In this document: one piece after another, positions 1-8,189 of the stretch
How positions within the stretch are numbered: the stretch's first letter is position 1
Layout: each line of letters starts with the position of its first letter
Source of the DNA: JAJYSO01 sp964451785
GTDB taxonomy: Bacteria > Bacteroidota > Bacteroidia > Flavobacteriales > Flavobacteriaceae
NCBI GenBank assembly: GCA_964451785.1
Contig: CAYVJG010000037.1
Span: 1-27,609 of the forward strand
Direction of reading: 5' to 3'
Length of the DNA: 27,609 nt
Translations under genes and position numbers: made by a program
The notes under the pieces: model-generated
What the model was told of the DNA's origin: nothing
Seen by the model: only the letters and a program-made list of their open reading frames with translations
Database searches by the model: none

Positions 1-50
1 AAATTTTAACGACAAAATATTTAGTCTATTTTAAAAATCATTTCCGTATA

Positions 51-80
51 AAAAAACGCTCGAATTTTCGAGCGTTTTTT
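51..80. terminator. Bidirectional intrinsic terminator
   Basis: A perfect inverted repeat, 13 bp per arm (51-63 with 68-80), has CGCTCGA/TCGAGCG at its heart. It is flanked by an A-run on the left and a T-run on the right, so it can terminate transcription from either direction. It most likely ends a unit entering from the left edge and insulates rnpB. Bases 1-50 hold no recognisable gene. Confidence 0.85.
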
Positions 81-127
81 TATACCTGAAATTTAGAAAT
101 TATAAAAATATATTGGTTGAATAAGTC

Positions 128-135
128 TATATTTG
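128..135 (+). promoter_or_regulatory. rnpB -7 promoter box (TATATTTG)
   Basis: This is an exact match to the Bacteroidota -7 consensus TAnnTTTG, ending a few bases before the RNase P RNA begins. No TTG was found at the expected -33 distance. Confidence 0.6.
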
Positions 136-138
136 CAG

Positions 139-450
139 CCAGAGCAGGTCACTTTATCGCTCTATTTTATAGAGAGGAAAGTCCGGACACCACAGAGCAG
201 CATAATGGTTAATGGCCATCATTCTACACCAGTAGAAGCGGACAAGTGCAGCAGAAAGAATGTACAGGTAAGGCTGTAGTGAAATCAGGTAAACTCTATG
301 CGGTGCAATGCCACGTAAACCAGTTTTAAGGGCGGCTCGTCCATTCTGGAGGGTAGGCAGCTAAAGTGCTTTGGTAACAAATCACTCAGATAAATGATAA
401 AGCGTTCGCCTTTGGCGAGCTGACAGAATCCGGCTTATCGACCTGCTTTT
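139..450 (+). ncRNA. rnpB: RNase P RNA, catalytic subunit (bacterial type A)
   Basis: This is the ribozyme that trims 5' leaders from pre-tRNAs. The conserved 5' P4 region (GAGGAAAGTCCGGACACCAC, 172-191) and the 3' block ACAGAATCCGGCTTATCGAC (423-442) are nearly letter-perfect against bacterial RNase P RNA. The ends pair to form helix P1: AGCAGGTC at 143-150 with GACCTGCT at 440-447. The closing T-run (447-452) makes the P1 region part of a terminator-like end. The length of about 310 nt fits the Bacteroidota form. A TAnnTTTG box sits just upstream. The exact 5' and 3' ends are uncertain by a few bases. Confidence 0.95.
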
Positions 451-912
451 TTATTCTTCCGGCAAGCTGCGGTTTAAATATTTATTATAATCAGACATTT
501 TTTGATCATAGGCTTGATTAAAAAGTGGAGAGGTAATAATAAAATCAGCTGTAGAACGGTTGTTGGCTATAGGAATATTCCACACCACACAAATACGTAA
601 TAAGGCTCTGATGTCAGGGTCGTGTGGCTGTGCTTCCATAGGATCCCAAAAGAAAATCATCACCCCAATTTGATTGTCAGCTACCATGGCTCCAATCTGT
701 AAATCTCCGCCCATAGGACCACTGCGCAATTTGTTGACCGTTAAGCCCGTTTCTGACTCAATTAGCTTTCCTGTAGTACCTGTGGCAAAAAGTTCGTGAT
801 TCTGCAATATAAATTTATGATTCTCAACCCATTGTAAAAGTTCTTGCTTTTTGTGGTCATGAGCTACTAAAGCAATGCGCTTGCGGGCGTGTAATTTGCG
901 TTCTTCTAGCAT
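451..912 (-). CDS. mgsA: Methylglyoxal synthase
   Basis: The enzyme converts dihydroxyacetone phosphate to methylglyoxal plus phosphate, a cytoplasmic bypass of lower glycolysis under phosphate limitation. The 153-aa product matches the usual length and carries the family signatures: IALVAHDHKK near the start, ATGTTG (43-48), SGPMGGD (64-70), FFWDP (87-91) and PHDPDIRALLR (96-106). The residues equivalent to the E. coli catalytic Asp71, His98 and Asp101 are D70, H97 and D100. The frame stays open upstream to 1035, but the extension is unlike the family, so the ATG at 912 is preferred. The stop codon abuts the 3' end of rnpB, transcribed in the opposite direction, with no separate terminator between. 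It is divergent from queA. Confidence 0.95.
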   Translation of the reverse strand: MLEERKLHARKRIALVAHDHKKQELLQWVENHKFILQNHELFATGTTGKLIESETGLTVNKLRSGPMGGDLQIGAMVADNQIGVMIFFWDPMEAQPHDPDIRALLRICVVWNIPIANNRSTADFIITSPLFNQAYDQKMSDYNKYLNRSLPEE

Positions 913-1104
913 AGTTAATTTTTTGTTTAAGTTTATTTTTAAGAATATCTTCTCCTTCTCAAAGATGCTACTTTTTATTGTAAAATAGTGGAAATAGCAA
1001 ATTAAGTTTTGATGAAGATAGCTCATTGAGAGCATTAGTCCTAGTTAACGATGTAAAATCCTGTAAAAAATAGCTAATCTAAAGCATTACCGCAAAAGAA
1101 TACT

Positions 1105-1112
1105 TAATTTTG
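1105..1112 (+). promoter_or_regulatory. queA -7 promoter box (TAATTTTG)
   Basis: This is an exact TAnnTTTG match about 80 bp before the queA start, so the mRNA would have a leader of roughly 75 nt. I looked for a preQ1 aptamer in that leader and did not find one. The rest of the 913-1195 divergent interval shows no clear minus-strand promoter for mgsA, only one-mismatch boxes. Confidence 0.55.
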
Positions 1113-1195
1113 CCGACGTTAAAAAATGAAGTAAATCTCTTCGTTTAAAGGCGAACACCAACAGTTGATGCCCGCTATAATTAAAATAAATTGTT

Positions 1196-2464
1196 ATGCC
1201 ACAACCCAAAATTCATCCTTCAGAAATCAAAATTGAAGATTTTCAATATGACTTGCCGGATGAACGCATTGCCCGTTTTCCCTTAGCTATTCGCGATCAG
1301 TCTAAATTGTTAGTGTATAAACAAGGTTCAATTACCGAATCTATATATCACAATATTGCTGATTTTATTCCTGAAGATAGCTTATTGTTGTTTAACCAAG
1401 CTAAGGTTATTCACGCGCGTTTGTACTTTCAAAAAGCAACTGGCGGTCGGCTCGAAATTTTTTGCTTAGAACCTGACGAACGCTATGCCGATATTACTAC
1501 CGCCATGTTTCAAGAAGGCGAAGTCTATTGGAAATGCTTGATTAAAGGAGCTTCTAAATGGAAAGATGAGAGTGCCTTGATGATGACGGCTAACTACGTT
1601 AATCAATCTGGGCAAACTGTAGAGTTTACAGCTAAGGCAGAGAAAGTAAAACGCGAAGGTCAAGCTTTTATCTTACGTATTAGCTGGACGTCAAACACCG
1701 ATAAACAATTTAGCTTTGCCGAATTTTTAGAACACGCTGGAAAAATTCCGATCCCCCCATACCTCAAACGCCAAGCCGAAGAATCTGATGAAACACGCTA
1801 TCAAACCATCTTTGCTAAACAAGAAGGTAGTGTGGCCGCGCCAACTGCAGGTTTGCACTTTACGCCATCAGTGCTTGAGCAGATTAAAGCTAAAGGTATT
1901 GTGATGGATCACCTTACACTTCACGTGGGAGCCGGTACGTTTATGCCGGTGAAGTCTGATAAAATGGAGGGGCATGAAATGCACTCGGAGTGGATTGAAA
2001 TCCCTATTCACCTTTTGCAAAGCGTCGCTAAGCAACTCAAAGCTGATAAAAAAGTGATTACTATCGGGACCACTTCAGCGCGTACGCTTGAGAGTGCCTA
2101 CTGGATTGGCGTAAAAATGTTGCGCAACGAATGGAAAGATGAGCACGGCATTGCTGTCGATCAATGGTATCCTTATTTGCGTACTGATGAATTTACCCCT
2201 CTACAAGCTGTTGAAGCTTTAATTTCATATTTGACTACTCAAAAAATGGATAAGTTGATTACGCGCACACAACTCATCATTGCGTCTGGTTATGAATTTA
2301 AACTCCTCGATGCTTTGATAACTAATTTTCATCAGCCTGCGTCAACGTTGTTGTTGATGATTTCGGCTTTAGTGGGCGATAAGTGGAAAGAAATTTACAA
2401 TTACGCCATGCAACACGACTTCCGTTTCTTAAGTTATGGAGATGGTAGCTTGCTGTGGAAATAA
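1196..2464 (+). CDS. queA: tRNA preQ1(34) S-adenosylmethionine ribosyltransferase-isomerase
   Basis: The enzyme moves the ribosyl group of S-adenosylmethionine onto preQ1 in the anticodon loop of Asn, Asp, His and Tyr tRNAs, giving epoxyqueuosine in the queuosine pathway. The diagnostic motifs are all present: AAPTAGLHFT (214-223), LHVGAGTF (242-249), GTTSARTLES (291-300) and TNFHQPASTLL (376-386). At 422 aa it is longer than the approximately 350-aa E. coli enzyme; the extra length lies in insertions around residues 100-165 and 300-345, which I believe is typical of Bacteroidota. The ATG is preceded by an A/T-rich region without a strong Shine-Dalgarno, as usual here. It is transcribed alone and ends at a hairpin terminator. 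Confidence 0.95.
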   Translation: MPQPKIHPSEIKIEDFQYDLPDERIARFPLAIRDQSKLLVYKQGSITESIYHNIADFIPEDSLLLFNQAKVIHARLYFQKATGGRLEIFCLEPDERYADITTAMFQEGEVYWKCLIKGASKWKDESALMMTANYVNQSGQTVEFTAKAEKVKREGQAFILRISWTSNTDKQFSFAEFLEHAGKIPIPPYLKRQAEESDETRYQTIFAKQEGSVAAPTAGLHFTPSVLEQIKAKGIVMDHLTLHVGAGTFMPVKSDKMEGHEMHSEWIEIPIHLLQSVAKQLKADKKVITIGTTSARTLESAYWIGVKMLRNEWKDEHGIAVDQWYPYLRTDEFTPLQAVEALISYLTTQKMDKLITRTQLIIASGYEFKLLDALITNFHQPASTLLLMISALVGDKWKEIYNYAMQHDFRFLSYGDGSLLWK

Positions 2465-2496
2465 ACTCTGTTTATACTTTAAAATACTTAATATCT

Positions 2497-2533
2497 AAAA
2501 GTGCAGTGACTGTTTTGTTGTTGCACTTTTTTA
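2497..2533 (+). terminator. Terminator after queA
   Basis: A 9-bp stem, AAAAGTGCA (2497-2505) with TGCACTTTT (2522-2530), is followed by a short T-run. The A-rich left arm lets it work in both directions. Confidence 0.7.
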
Positions 2534-2677
2534 CATCTGTTCCGGTCATTGTTTATTTCATTTTGTTGCATTTATTACTTGAATCTAAGATTATTGGTTC
2601 AAGCGAGTAGCCCCAAAATTTACTTTATTTAAGAGTTAATTGTACTAAATACGATAGGAATTGCAGTTACTATCTTG

Positions 2678-2685
2678 TATATTTG
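2678..2685 (+). promoter_or_regulatory. -7 promoter box (TATATTTG) of the heme-barrel gene
   Basis: An exact TAnnTTTG match lies 38 bp before the ATG at 2724. A TTG at 2661-2663 is only 14 bp upstream, shorter than the usual -33 spacing, so only the -7 box is claimed. Confidence 0.6.
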
Positions 2686-2723
2686 AGAGAAACATTGATT
2701 ATTAACTCTTAAAAATTTAAATT

Positions 2724-3332
2724 ATGCCGAAAAATGAAATTTTAGGACCACAAAAATTAGGACCTTTAACTCCTTTAGTTGGTGAGTGGGAAGGTAATGT
2801 AGGTGTTGATCTTTCATACCACAACAAAGATGACGAGACTTCAAAAACAAGTTATTTTGAAAAAGCTTGGTTTAGACCTATTCCAATTCAAGAAAATGGA
2901 GACCAATCGCTGGAGGGCTTAATGTATAGCAGTAAAGCCTGGCGCCATGGCGAAGAGGCTATGGATCCTTTTCACGATGAAATAGGTTACTTGCTTTGGG
3001 AAAAAGCGACCAACCAAGTTATTCGTACTGTAGTTTTTGGACGTGGTATAGCCATTCAAGCCGGGGCAACTGCTCAAGCTCGTGATAAAGAAATCCATTT
3101 TAAAGCCACTCCGGGTGATCCTACTTATGGAATTTTACAAAACAAACACCTGCTCGATAAAGCTACGCTAAAAAGCTTTGAGAGCACGTTTAAGTTTAAC
3201 GATGACGGCACATTTACCCACTCTTCTGATATCGTCTTAGATTTAGTAGCCATAGGTAAAAAAATGCATCATACTGATGAAAATACACTCCACAAAGTGA
3301 AAAGCTACCATCCTGGGGTAGAATATCAATAA
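2724..3332 (+). CDS. Nitrobindin/THAP4-like heme-binding beta-barrel protein
   Basis: This is a 202-aa cytoplasmic protein without signal peptide. The pattern fits the nitrobindin/THAP4-like beta-barrel family, whose members bind heme and react with NO or peroxynitrite. LxPLxxLVGEWEG opens the barrel near residues 13-24, a His-x-Glu-x-Gly-Tyr-Leu strand lies at 84-90 (FHDEIGYL), a Gly-rich strand at 106-117, and a C-terminal LHKV places His190 where nitrobindins keep the proximal heme ligand. The GxWxGxGxxPT loop motif is only partly kept. The size is larger than the approximately 160-aa mycobacterial protein because of inserts around residues 30-80. It is a single-gene unit with its own promoter and terminator. 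Function is by family; heme binding is not shown here. Confidence 0.72.
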   Translation: MPKNEILGPQKLGPLTPLVGEWEGNVGVDLSYHNKDDETSKTSYFEKAWFRPIPIQENGDQSLEGLMYSSKAWRHGEEAMDPFHDEIGYLLWEKATNQVIRTVVFGRGIAIQAGATAQARDKEIHFKATPGDPTYGILQNKHLLDKATLKSFESTFKFNDDGTFTHSSDIVLDLVAIGKKMHHTDENTLHKVKSYHPGVEYQ

Positions 3333-3348
3333 TTTGATTTTGCAACAT

Positions 3349-3378
3349 AAAAAAGCCTCCATTTTTGGAGGTTTTTTT
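3349..3378. terminator. Terminator after the heme-barrel gene
   Basis: CCTCCA (3356-3361) pairs with TGGAGG (3366-3371) around a TTTT loop. It has an A-run before and seven T residues after, a standard intrinsic terminator for the plus strand that also works in reverse. Confidence 0.85.
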
Positions 3379-3405
3379 ATGCGTTTTTTATTGATTTTTA
3401 AAGCG

Positions 3406-3533
3406 TAATACCGTATGTATAAATTAAATAGTCCAATTTCGACTTTGTCTCATTGTACTGGTAATTTATGAACCACGGTATTATACCTATAAAAATATTC
3501 TAAATCGGACTGAAAAATAATTCTAATTGGTAT
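3406..3533 (-). repeat. Intergenic palindromic repeat, copy 1 (full length, reversed)
   Basis: This is the reverse complement of the 12083-12212 element, matching end to end with about ten differences by hand count. It runs from TAATACCGTATG on the left to CTAATTGGTAT on the right. The hairpin core (ATACCG...CGGTAT) occupies roughly 3408-3483. The apical loop reads GAC-AAA-GTC in the element's own orientation. It sits between two converging genes, just beyond the terminator of the plus-strand gene and 31 bp past the stop of the minus-strand gene, so it may lie in that gene's 3' untranslated region. No ORF or transposase is present. Confidence 0.9.
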
Positions 3534-3564
3534 AAAATCTGTAGGCAACAGGCCTTGGTTTGCT

Positions 3565-6018
3565 TTACAAATAATCCTCAAAGTAATCGCAGTGTTGGCG
3601 GGCACGCTGTACAAAATCGGTGTTGGCGTACTGTGTTTTGAGTTTTTCGAAATACGGATTTTTTAAAGAATGACGATAGTACTCATCTTGGTGATTATAT
3701 CTCGAAATGTAATTGTATTCAATTTCATATTCATCGAGATCGGTATTAGAGAGCGACGTGCGTTTTTGCCAGCATTTGGCAGCTCCCCATAAGGCTTTAG
3801 CTTTGAGTTCCGGATCTTTAGCCGCTTGAACAGTTTTGATGAAATATTGCTCTGCTTTATACACGCGATAATACTCTTCTAAATAAGGCGCCAGTTGTTG
3901 GTCTACACTCGGGCGTTTAAAATAAGCATGATCATCTGTTGAATGTCTAAAATAAGCGGTTAAATGCCAAGCCGGACCGTAATAAGAAGTGTTGTAAAGG
4001 GCTAAAGCATAGCCGTAAAGTGCCCCGGTATCATTAGGATTTTGTGTAATGATTTTTTTGAGCTCTGCCATGCGCTTGCTATAGCTGAGTTTGGTGTAAA
4101 GATGCGTACGATCCACATCGATTCTATCGTTGATACGCGGCATAAATGGACTGGGATACTGAGTTTCTAAAGTCGTGTTTTTAAGAATGTCTGCTGCCTT
4201 TTGAAATTCTTGGTGACGCATATAAGTGGTGGCCAAAAGCTCTTTTAGGTGATCAGCAGTGTAATAGGTGCCGCTGACTAACCAGTTTTCAAAAGCAGAT
4301 TTATTAGGACTTTTTCTGTAGCGGATAACTGTTTTGAGCTGCTGTGGGGATAATTGACTTAACAATTGTCCGGGTGCATCTCCAAAACCGCGGTCAACCC
4401 AAAACCTACGCTGCTTTGAACGATAATCATAGACTATTTCCCCATGTGCCATAGCATAGATGGCTTTAATCGTATCTCCTTGGTTGAGGTATTTTCCGGC
4501 GATGACATTTTGCATCAAATCTTTAAGTTGTTGCTTAGCAAAATTTTTGTCATCTGAATCATAACGATTAGGTGATTGCTTGAGTGCATGTTGCTGTAAA
4601 GTTTTGAGTTTAGGCAGTAACACTTGCTCTGTAGCTGAAGTAATTTGAGGAGATTTTAATAAGACGTGCAATAAATCGATGCGTTGATAAAGCGCGTGCT
4701 CTTTAGGGGTCATTTTGACGGCTTTTGCAGCAGCTAATTCACGGCCAACTTGTGCGTGTTCGTTTTGCATAGCGGCTAGATAAGCTTTGGTAAGATGCCA
4801 AAAAGCCGGAGTTCCATTTTTGTTGTCTGTGATGATTTGGTTGAGAAATTGAGAGAGCTCGTCGAGATAAGGTTGGTATTTTTTGTCCAGTTTAGCAAGT
4901 TTGCGTTTAAACTTTTCAGTGTGATTTCTTCCGTAATAACTATTGGAATTGAGGAAGTTCTGTGCGTCTATTTTTTTGGAAAAATAAAGGTATTCTAGTT
5001 TGTTGACTTCTCTATTAATCAACACATCAAGATCGCTTAAATCAGGGTCATAGCTGTAAATTTTCTTTAAATCATCTAAACATAATTTCGAATTTTGTAA
5101 GGTTTTCATACCTAATACCACTGCGCGTTCATGATTGTTTTTACACAATGCGTAAATACCGTTAAGACGAATGTCACTGAGCCCTTCGGGATTAGAAAGC
5201 GCCCAATTGAAACTTTGCATAGCCTCTAAACGGTAGGCTGAATTGTTTTCAAAAGCTTTAGAATAATAATAACCGGCTTTTACCTTTTGGTGCAGGTGAT
5301 AATAAGCTCCGGCTTTAAACCCTAAAATTCGGGTAAAGGCAACACTAGAATCTTTTTTGTTGCCAATAAGTTGATTGTATAATTGTAAAACGCCTTCATA
5401 ATCTTGATTATAAAACGCCATGCGGATAATCTGAAAAGCGTATTTCATGTGTAAAAATGGTTGCTTGACCGTTTTGATGGCACGTAAACCTTCTGCTTTT
5501 AATTCGGCATTTGTTTTGACAGTGGGTTCTTTTTCTTCTGGCCAAGCATTCGTTTTAACATTAGCATTGACCTCACAAGCCTTAGCGTAAGCTAAATAGT
5601 TGAGTACTTCTGCATTTTGTGCTTGTTGCAAATAAGCACTAAACTCGTTTTTAATAACGGCAGTTTTGCCAGACTGTATTTGTTGAAAAACAGCAGTTGA
5701 ATCGTCACTGTAAAGTAAAGTGTCAATTGCTTTTTTAGAAAATTTATGCTTGAAGAACACTTCCCATTCCTTTAGAATTTGCGTTTTGTTAACAAAGTCG
5801 GTATCTGATGGATTTTGCCAGCCTGCTACATCGTAATACAATGAATGCATGGTGAAGTAAAAAGGGGTATAACCCGGTTTATCAGGCGTGGTGTTTTCAA
5901 AAAAAACTGTAGGACTGTAGTATTCGTAATACATGCCGGCGCAGGCGTGTATAATTTGTTTTGAAAAGATAAGTAGTAAAAGACTACTCGAAATCAGTAT
6001 ATATTTTTTCCATTTCAT
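3565..6018 (-). CDS. Large exported protein of unknown function
   Basis: I do not recognise a named family with confidence. The product, taken from the ATG at 6018, is 817 aa. It opens with MKWKK, a hydrophobic stretch (residues 6-18), then IIHACAG, where Cys26 could be a lipoprotein acylation site although His at -2 is unusual; it may simply be a signal peptide. After this comes a Tyr-rich segment (MYYEYYSP... then TPFYFTMHSLYYDV). The remainder is helical, soluble-looking and rich in Ala, Gln, Lys and Tyr, with several stretches that look like tetratricopeptide-type helix pairs (for example residues 195-260, and 610-720). The frame is open upstream to 6144, but the upstream part lacks a signal sequence and lies inside the preceding gene. 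The first 35 nt overlap the end of the upstream lipoprotein gene, suggesting translational coupling and joint function. Confidence 0.7.
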   Translation of the reverse strand: MKWKKYILISSSLLLLIFSKQIIHACAGMYYEYYSPTVFFENTTPDKPGYTPFYFTMHSLYYDVAGWQNPSDTDFVNKTQILKEWEVFFKHKFSKKAIDTLLYSDDSTAVFQQIQSGKTAVIKNEFSAYLQQAQNAEVLNYLAYAKACEVNANVKTNAWPEEKEPTVKTNAELKAEGLRAIKTVKQPFLHMKYAFQIIRMAFYNQDYEGVLQLYNQLIGNKKDSSVAFTRILGFKAGAYYHLHQKVKAGYYYSKAFENNSAYRLEAMQSFNWALSNPEGLSDIRLNGIYALCKNNHERAVVLGMKTLQNSKLCLDDLKKIYSYDPDLSDLDVLINREVNKLEYLYFSKKIDAQNFLNSNSYYGRNHTEKFKRKLAKLDKKYQPYLDELSQFLNQIITDNKNGTPAFWHLTKAYLAAMQNEHAQVGRELAAAKAVKMTPKEHALYQRIDLLHVLLKSPQITSATEQVLLPKLKTLQQHALKQSPNRYDSDDKNFAKQQLKDLMQNVIAGKYLNQGDTIKAIYAMAHGEIVYDYRSKQRRFWVDRGFGDAPGQLLSQLSPQQLKTVIRYRKSPNKSAFENWLVSGTYYTADHLKELLATTYMRHQEFQKAADILKNTTLETQYPSPFMPRINDRIDVDRTHLYTKLSYSKRMAELKKIITQNPNDTGALYGYALALYNTSYYGPAWHLTAYFRHSTDDHAYFKRPSVDQQLAPYLEEYYRVYKAEQYFIKTVQAAKDPELKAKALWGAAKCWQKRTSLSNTDLDEYEIEYNYISRYNHQDEYYRHSLKNPYFEKLKTQYANTDFVQRARQHCDYFEDYL

Positions 6019-7048
6019 CAGTAGAAAATCTTTTAAAAGTTTCAGCGTCGCAATGGTATAATAAAATGCGCAGGCTGTCTTGTGTGAGTTGATTAGAAAT
6101 ATAATTGGCCACTTGATTGACGGTTTTGAAATCAGCTTGTTCAAAGCGAATCAATTCATGTTTTTTCAAAGGATAAGCTCGGTATAAAGTGTCCTTTTTA
6201 ATGAGGTATCGATTGTGGTTTTGACGTTCAAAGAGCCTTTCGTTTTGCAAGTCATTTAACCTTACATCGCGTAAAATTCCTTTAAAACGACGATCCGTAC
6301 CTGGTACAGTACTGTGGTTAAACAACAATGCCCACGAATAAATAGGCAAGGCTATATCCAAAGTTAAGGGATATTTTGATAAATGCTTTAAATATTGCTG
6401 ACAAACCTTGAGACTGATAATCGAATTATCGACATTTACATCAGTTAAATCTTCTGTGTTATAAACCATTAAAAGCCCTTTGTCAACTGGCGGAATTCCT
6501 GTTTTTTGGGCATATTTTATCTGGTGTAAGCGGATAGTAGCACTTAAGGTTTTGTCGTGAAAATAGGGCTGAGCCTTAATGGCATTGAGCAGGGCAAAGT
6601 ACAATTGCTTATTGCGCTGTGTCCAATCACAATCAATTTGGATTTCAGAAGGATTACAATTTATCAATTGTGCTTTTTGCGCAATGAGTTTAACAATATT
6701 TCGCGCGTAAAACGCTATGTTTTTCCACGACATGGCATTGAGCGCTTCTACAGTGATATATACCGTAGGGATAATGCTTTGATGTGGTAAGCTTTGCCCA
6801 AAATTAATGATGGCAGATGGCTGTGGCTCACCGTTTTGATTTAAAGTAACCTCAAAAAAACGGGTGTATAAATATTCCGCTTTTAAACTATCTAGTGTAT
6901 TTTGCTCAACCGAAGAGAGGTTTAAATTGGTTTTCCAATGGTAAAACCCACGCGTAACCTCACGTTGTTTATCGGCTTGACAACTCACTAAAAGTAAAGT
7001 TATAAGCAGTAGTAAATAACATCGACTGGAGCGGTTAACTAATGACAT
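5984..7048 (-). CDS. Lipoprotein of unknown function, likely TIM-barrel-like
   Basis: A 354-aa product begins with a lipoprotein signal: basic/polar start, LLLLITLLL, then the lipobox LVSC with acylated Cys23. It is therefore probably anchored in the inner or outer membrane facing the periplasm. Alternating strand/helix segments, conserved-looking acidic strands (EIQIDCDWT, about 137-145), LSATIRLHQIKY, and GLLMVYN suggest a (beta/alpha)8-type barrel. The way an IQIDCDWT strand is followed by a helix and then a strand resembles glycosidase-like DUF families, but I cannot name one. The downstream gene overlaps its last 35 nt. A possible -7 box lies at 7147-7154. No enzymatic role is claimed. 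Confidence 0.75.
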   Translation of the reverse strand: MSLVNRSSRCYLLLLITLLLVSCQADKQREVTRGFYHWKTNLNLSSVEQNTLDSLKAEYLYTRFFEVTLNQNGEPQPSAIINFGQSLPHQSIIPTVYITVEALNAMSWKNIAFYARNIVKLIAQKAQLINCNPSEIQIDCDWTQRNKQLYFALLNAIKAQPYFHDKTLSATIRLHQIKYAQKTGIPPVDKGLLMVYNTEDLTDVNVDNSIISLKVCQQYLKHLSKYPLTLDIALPIYSWALLFNHSTVPGTDRRFKGILRDVRLNDLQNERLFERQNHNRYLIKKDTLYRAYPLKKHELIRFEQADFKTVNQVANYISNQLTQDSLRILLYHCDAETFKRFSTDEMEKIYTDFE

Positions 7049-7146
7049 AAAAGCTGAAAAGTATGTATTGTTTTAGTCATTAATAAAAATAGGACACTTT
7101 GTTTTTGGAAGAATTGCCGGCTAAAGATGAATTCATCCTGGTCTTA

Positions 7147-7154
7147 CAAAATTA
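7147..7154 (-). promoter_or_regulatory. Candidate -7 box (TAATTTTG) for the lipoprotein operon
   Basis: CAAAATTA on the plus strand reads TAATTTTG on the minus strand, about 100 bp before the lipoprotein ATG. No -33 element is evident, so this is tentative. Confidence 0.4.
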
Positions 7155-7214
7155 GGGTTTAGCTTTAAAGATTAGTCTTTTAAAGGTGTATTTTTTTAAC
7201 GGTTTTTGAGAAAA

Positions 7215-8084
7215 TTATTTTCTGATTAATTCATCTTGAAAAGCCCGCATGGCGGCCGTGATATAACTGTCTCTTTGCGAGACTAAAGAGGCCGTTCGTG
7301 TCATGTTTTTTTCATTTATAGAAACGCAGGTTATTCCTTTGGCGTGTTCAGCTGTGTTTTTGGTGAGAAAGGTAAACCACTGCCCGGTTCGCGTCATTTC
7401 TAAAAGCGCTGGGGTGTCGTTTATTTCTAAGGCTAGATGTGCATTCCAGCCAGATTTTATCAGGCGTTCACGAATAAATAATGAGGTGCTGTAGCCGGTA
7501 GGTAGCATCACTAAAGGTAAATCTTTGATGGCTTTAAACTTGATAGATTTTTGTTTTGCAATGGAAGAGTCTTCAGCACAAATTAGTGCCATTTCTGAAA
7601 CAAATAAGGGCGAATAAGCTAAATTGGTATCCGGGTGATCTTCTTCAAAACACAATACCAAGTCGAGTTTGGAATTTTCTAATTGCTCAATAATAAAACT
7701 GGTCATTCCAAATTTAATCTTGATGTCAATGTTTGGGTATTTTGCTGTAAATCGTTTTAGTACTTTAATCAAAGTAGGTCGTAATCCATATGAAACTCCT
7801 ATGTGTAAACTGCCGCGTTGCAAGTGTTGTAAATCTTGCATGGCCAACCGGCCTTCTTCAGAACGCTTAATACTCTTGGCGGCGTAGTTTGCAAAAACAA
7901 TGGCAGCTTCAGTCAAGGTAATGCGTTTCCCAATACGATTAAATAAGGGGATTCCTAATTCAATTTCTAATTGTTTAATTTGTTGAGAAAGCGTGCTCTG
8001 ACTGATGTTTAAAGCTTCAGCAGCAGCGGTAAAATTGAGTGATTCTTTAGCTTTTAAAAAATACTTGAGTTGACGGAGTTCCAT
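7215..8084 (-). CDS. LysR-family transcriptional regulator (YnfL/CynR-like)
   Basis: The 289-aa length is typical. The N-terminal winged helix-turn-helix spans about residues 2-60, with the hallmark FTAAAEALNISQSTLSQQIK (18-37) and LEIELGIPLFNR, followed by the linker helix and a periplasmic-binding-like effector domain starting near GSLHIGVSYG (91-100). It is divergent from an MFS exporter gene with 105 bp between starts, the classic arrangement in which the LysR protein controls both genes. The E. coli ynfL-ynfM pair has the same order and product types. The effector is unknown. Confidence 0.92.
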   Translation of the reverse strand: MELRQLKYFLKAKESLNFTAAAEALNISQSTLSQQIKQLEIELGIPLFNRIGKRITLTEAAIVFANYAAKSIKRSEEGRLAMQDLQHLQRGSLHIGVSYGLRPTLIKVLKRFTAKYPNIDIKIKFGMTSFIIEQLENSKLDLVLCFEEDHPDTNLAYSPLFVSEMALICAEDSSIAKQKSIKFKAIKDLPLVMLPTGYSTSLFIRERLIKSGWNAHLALEINDTPALLEMTRTGQWFTFLTKNTAEHAKGITCVSINEKNMTRTASLVSQRDSYITAAMRAFQDELIRK

Positions 8085-8098
8085 ATTGTAAATCGGTT

Positions 8099-8124
8099 TT
8101 ATCGATTGATTATATCGAAATAAA
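8099..8124. promoter_or_regulatory. Candidate LysR operator in the divergent interval
   Basis: TTATCGAT and ATCGAAATAA form an imperfect inverted repeat with a short A/T spacer, in the 105-bp gap between the LysR and MFS genes. LysR proteins bind interrupted dyads of about this size. A near-consensus -7 box (GAACTTTG, 8152-8159) lies 31 bp before the MFS start. Both sites are inferred from sequence only. Confidence 0.4.
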
Positions 8125-8189
8125 GCGTTTTACGAATATAGAGTTTATTCAGAACTTTGTACCAGATTTAAATGTAAAAAATTATAGAA

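Noticed and set aside
913..1035. N-terminal extension of mgsA by 41 residues
   Set aside because: The extension is unlike any methylglyoxal synthase and the ATG at 912 gives the normal 153-aa protein.
1113..1195. Possible preQ1 riboswitch in the queA leader
   Set aside because: None of the preQ1-I or preQ1-II core motifs could be found; the small hairpins present are not diagnostic.
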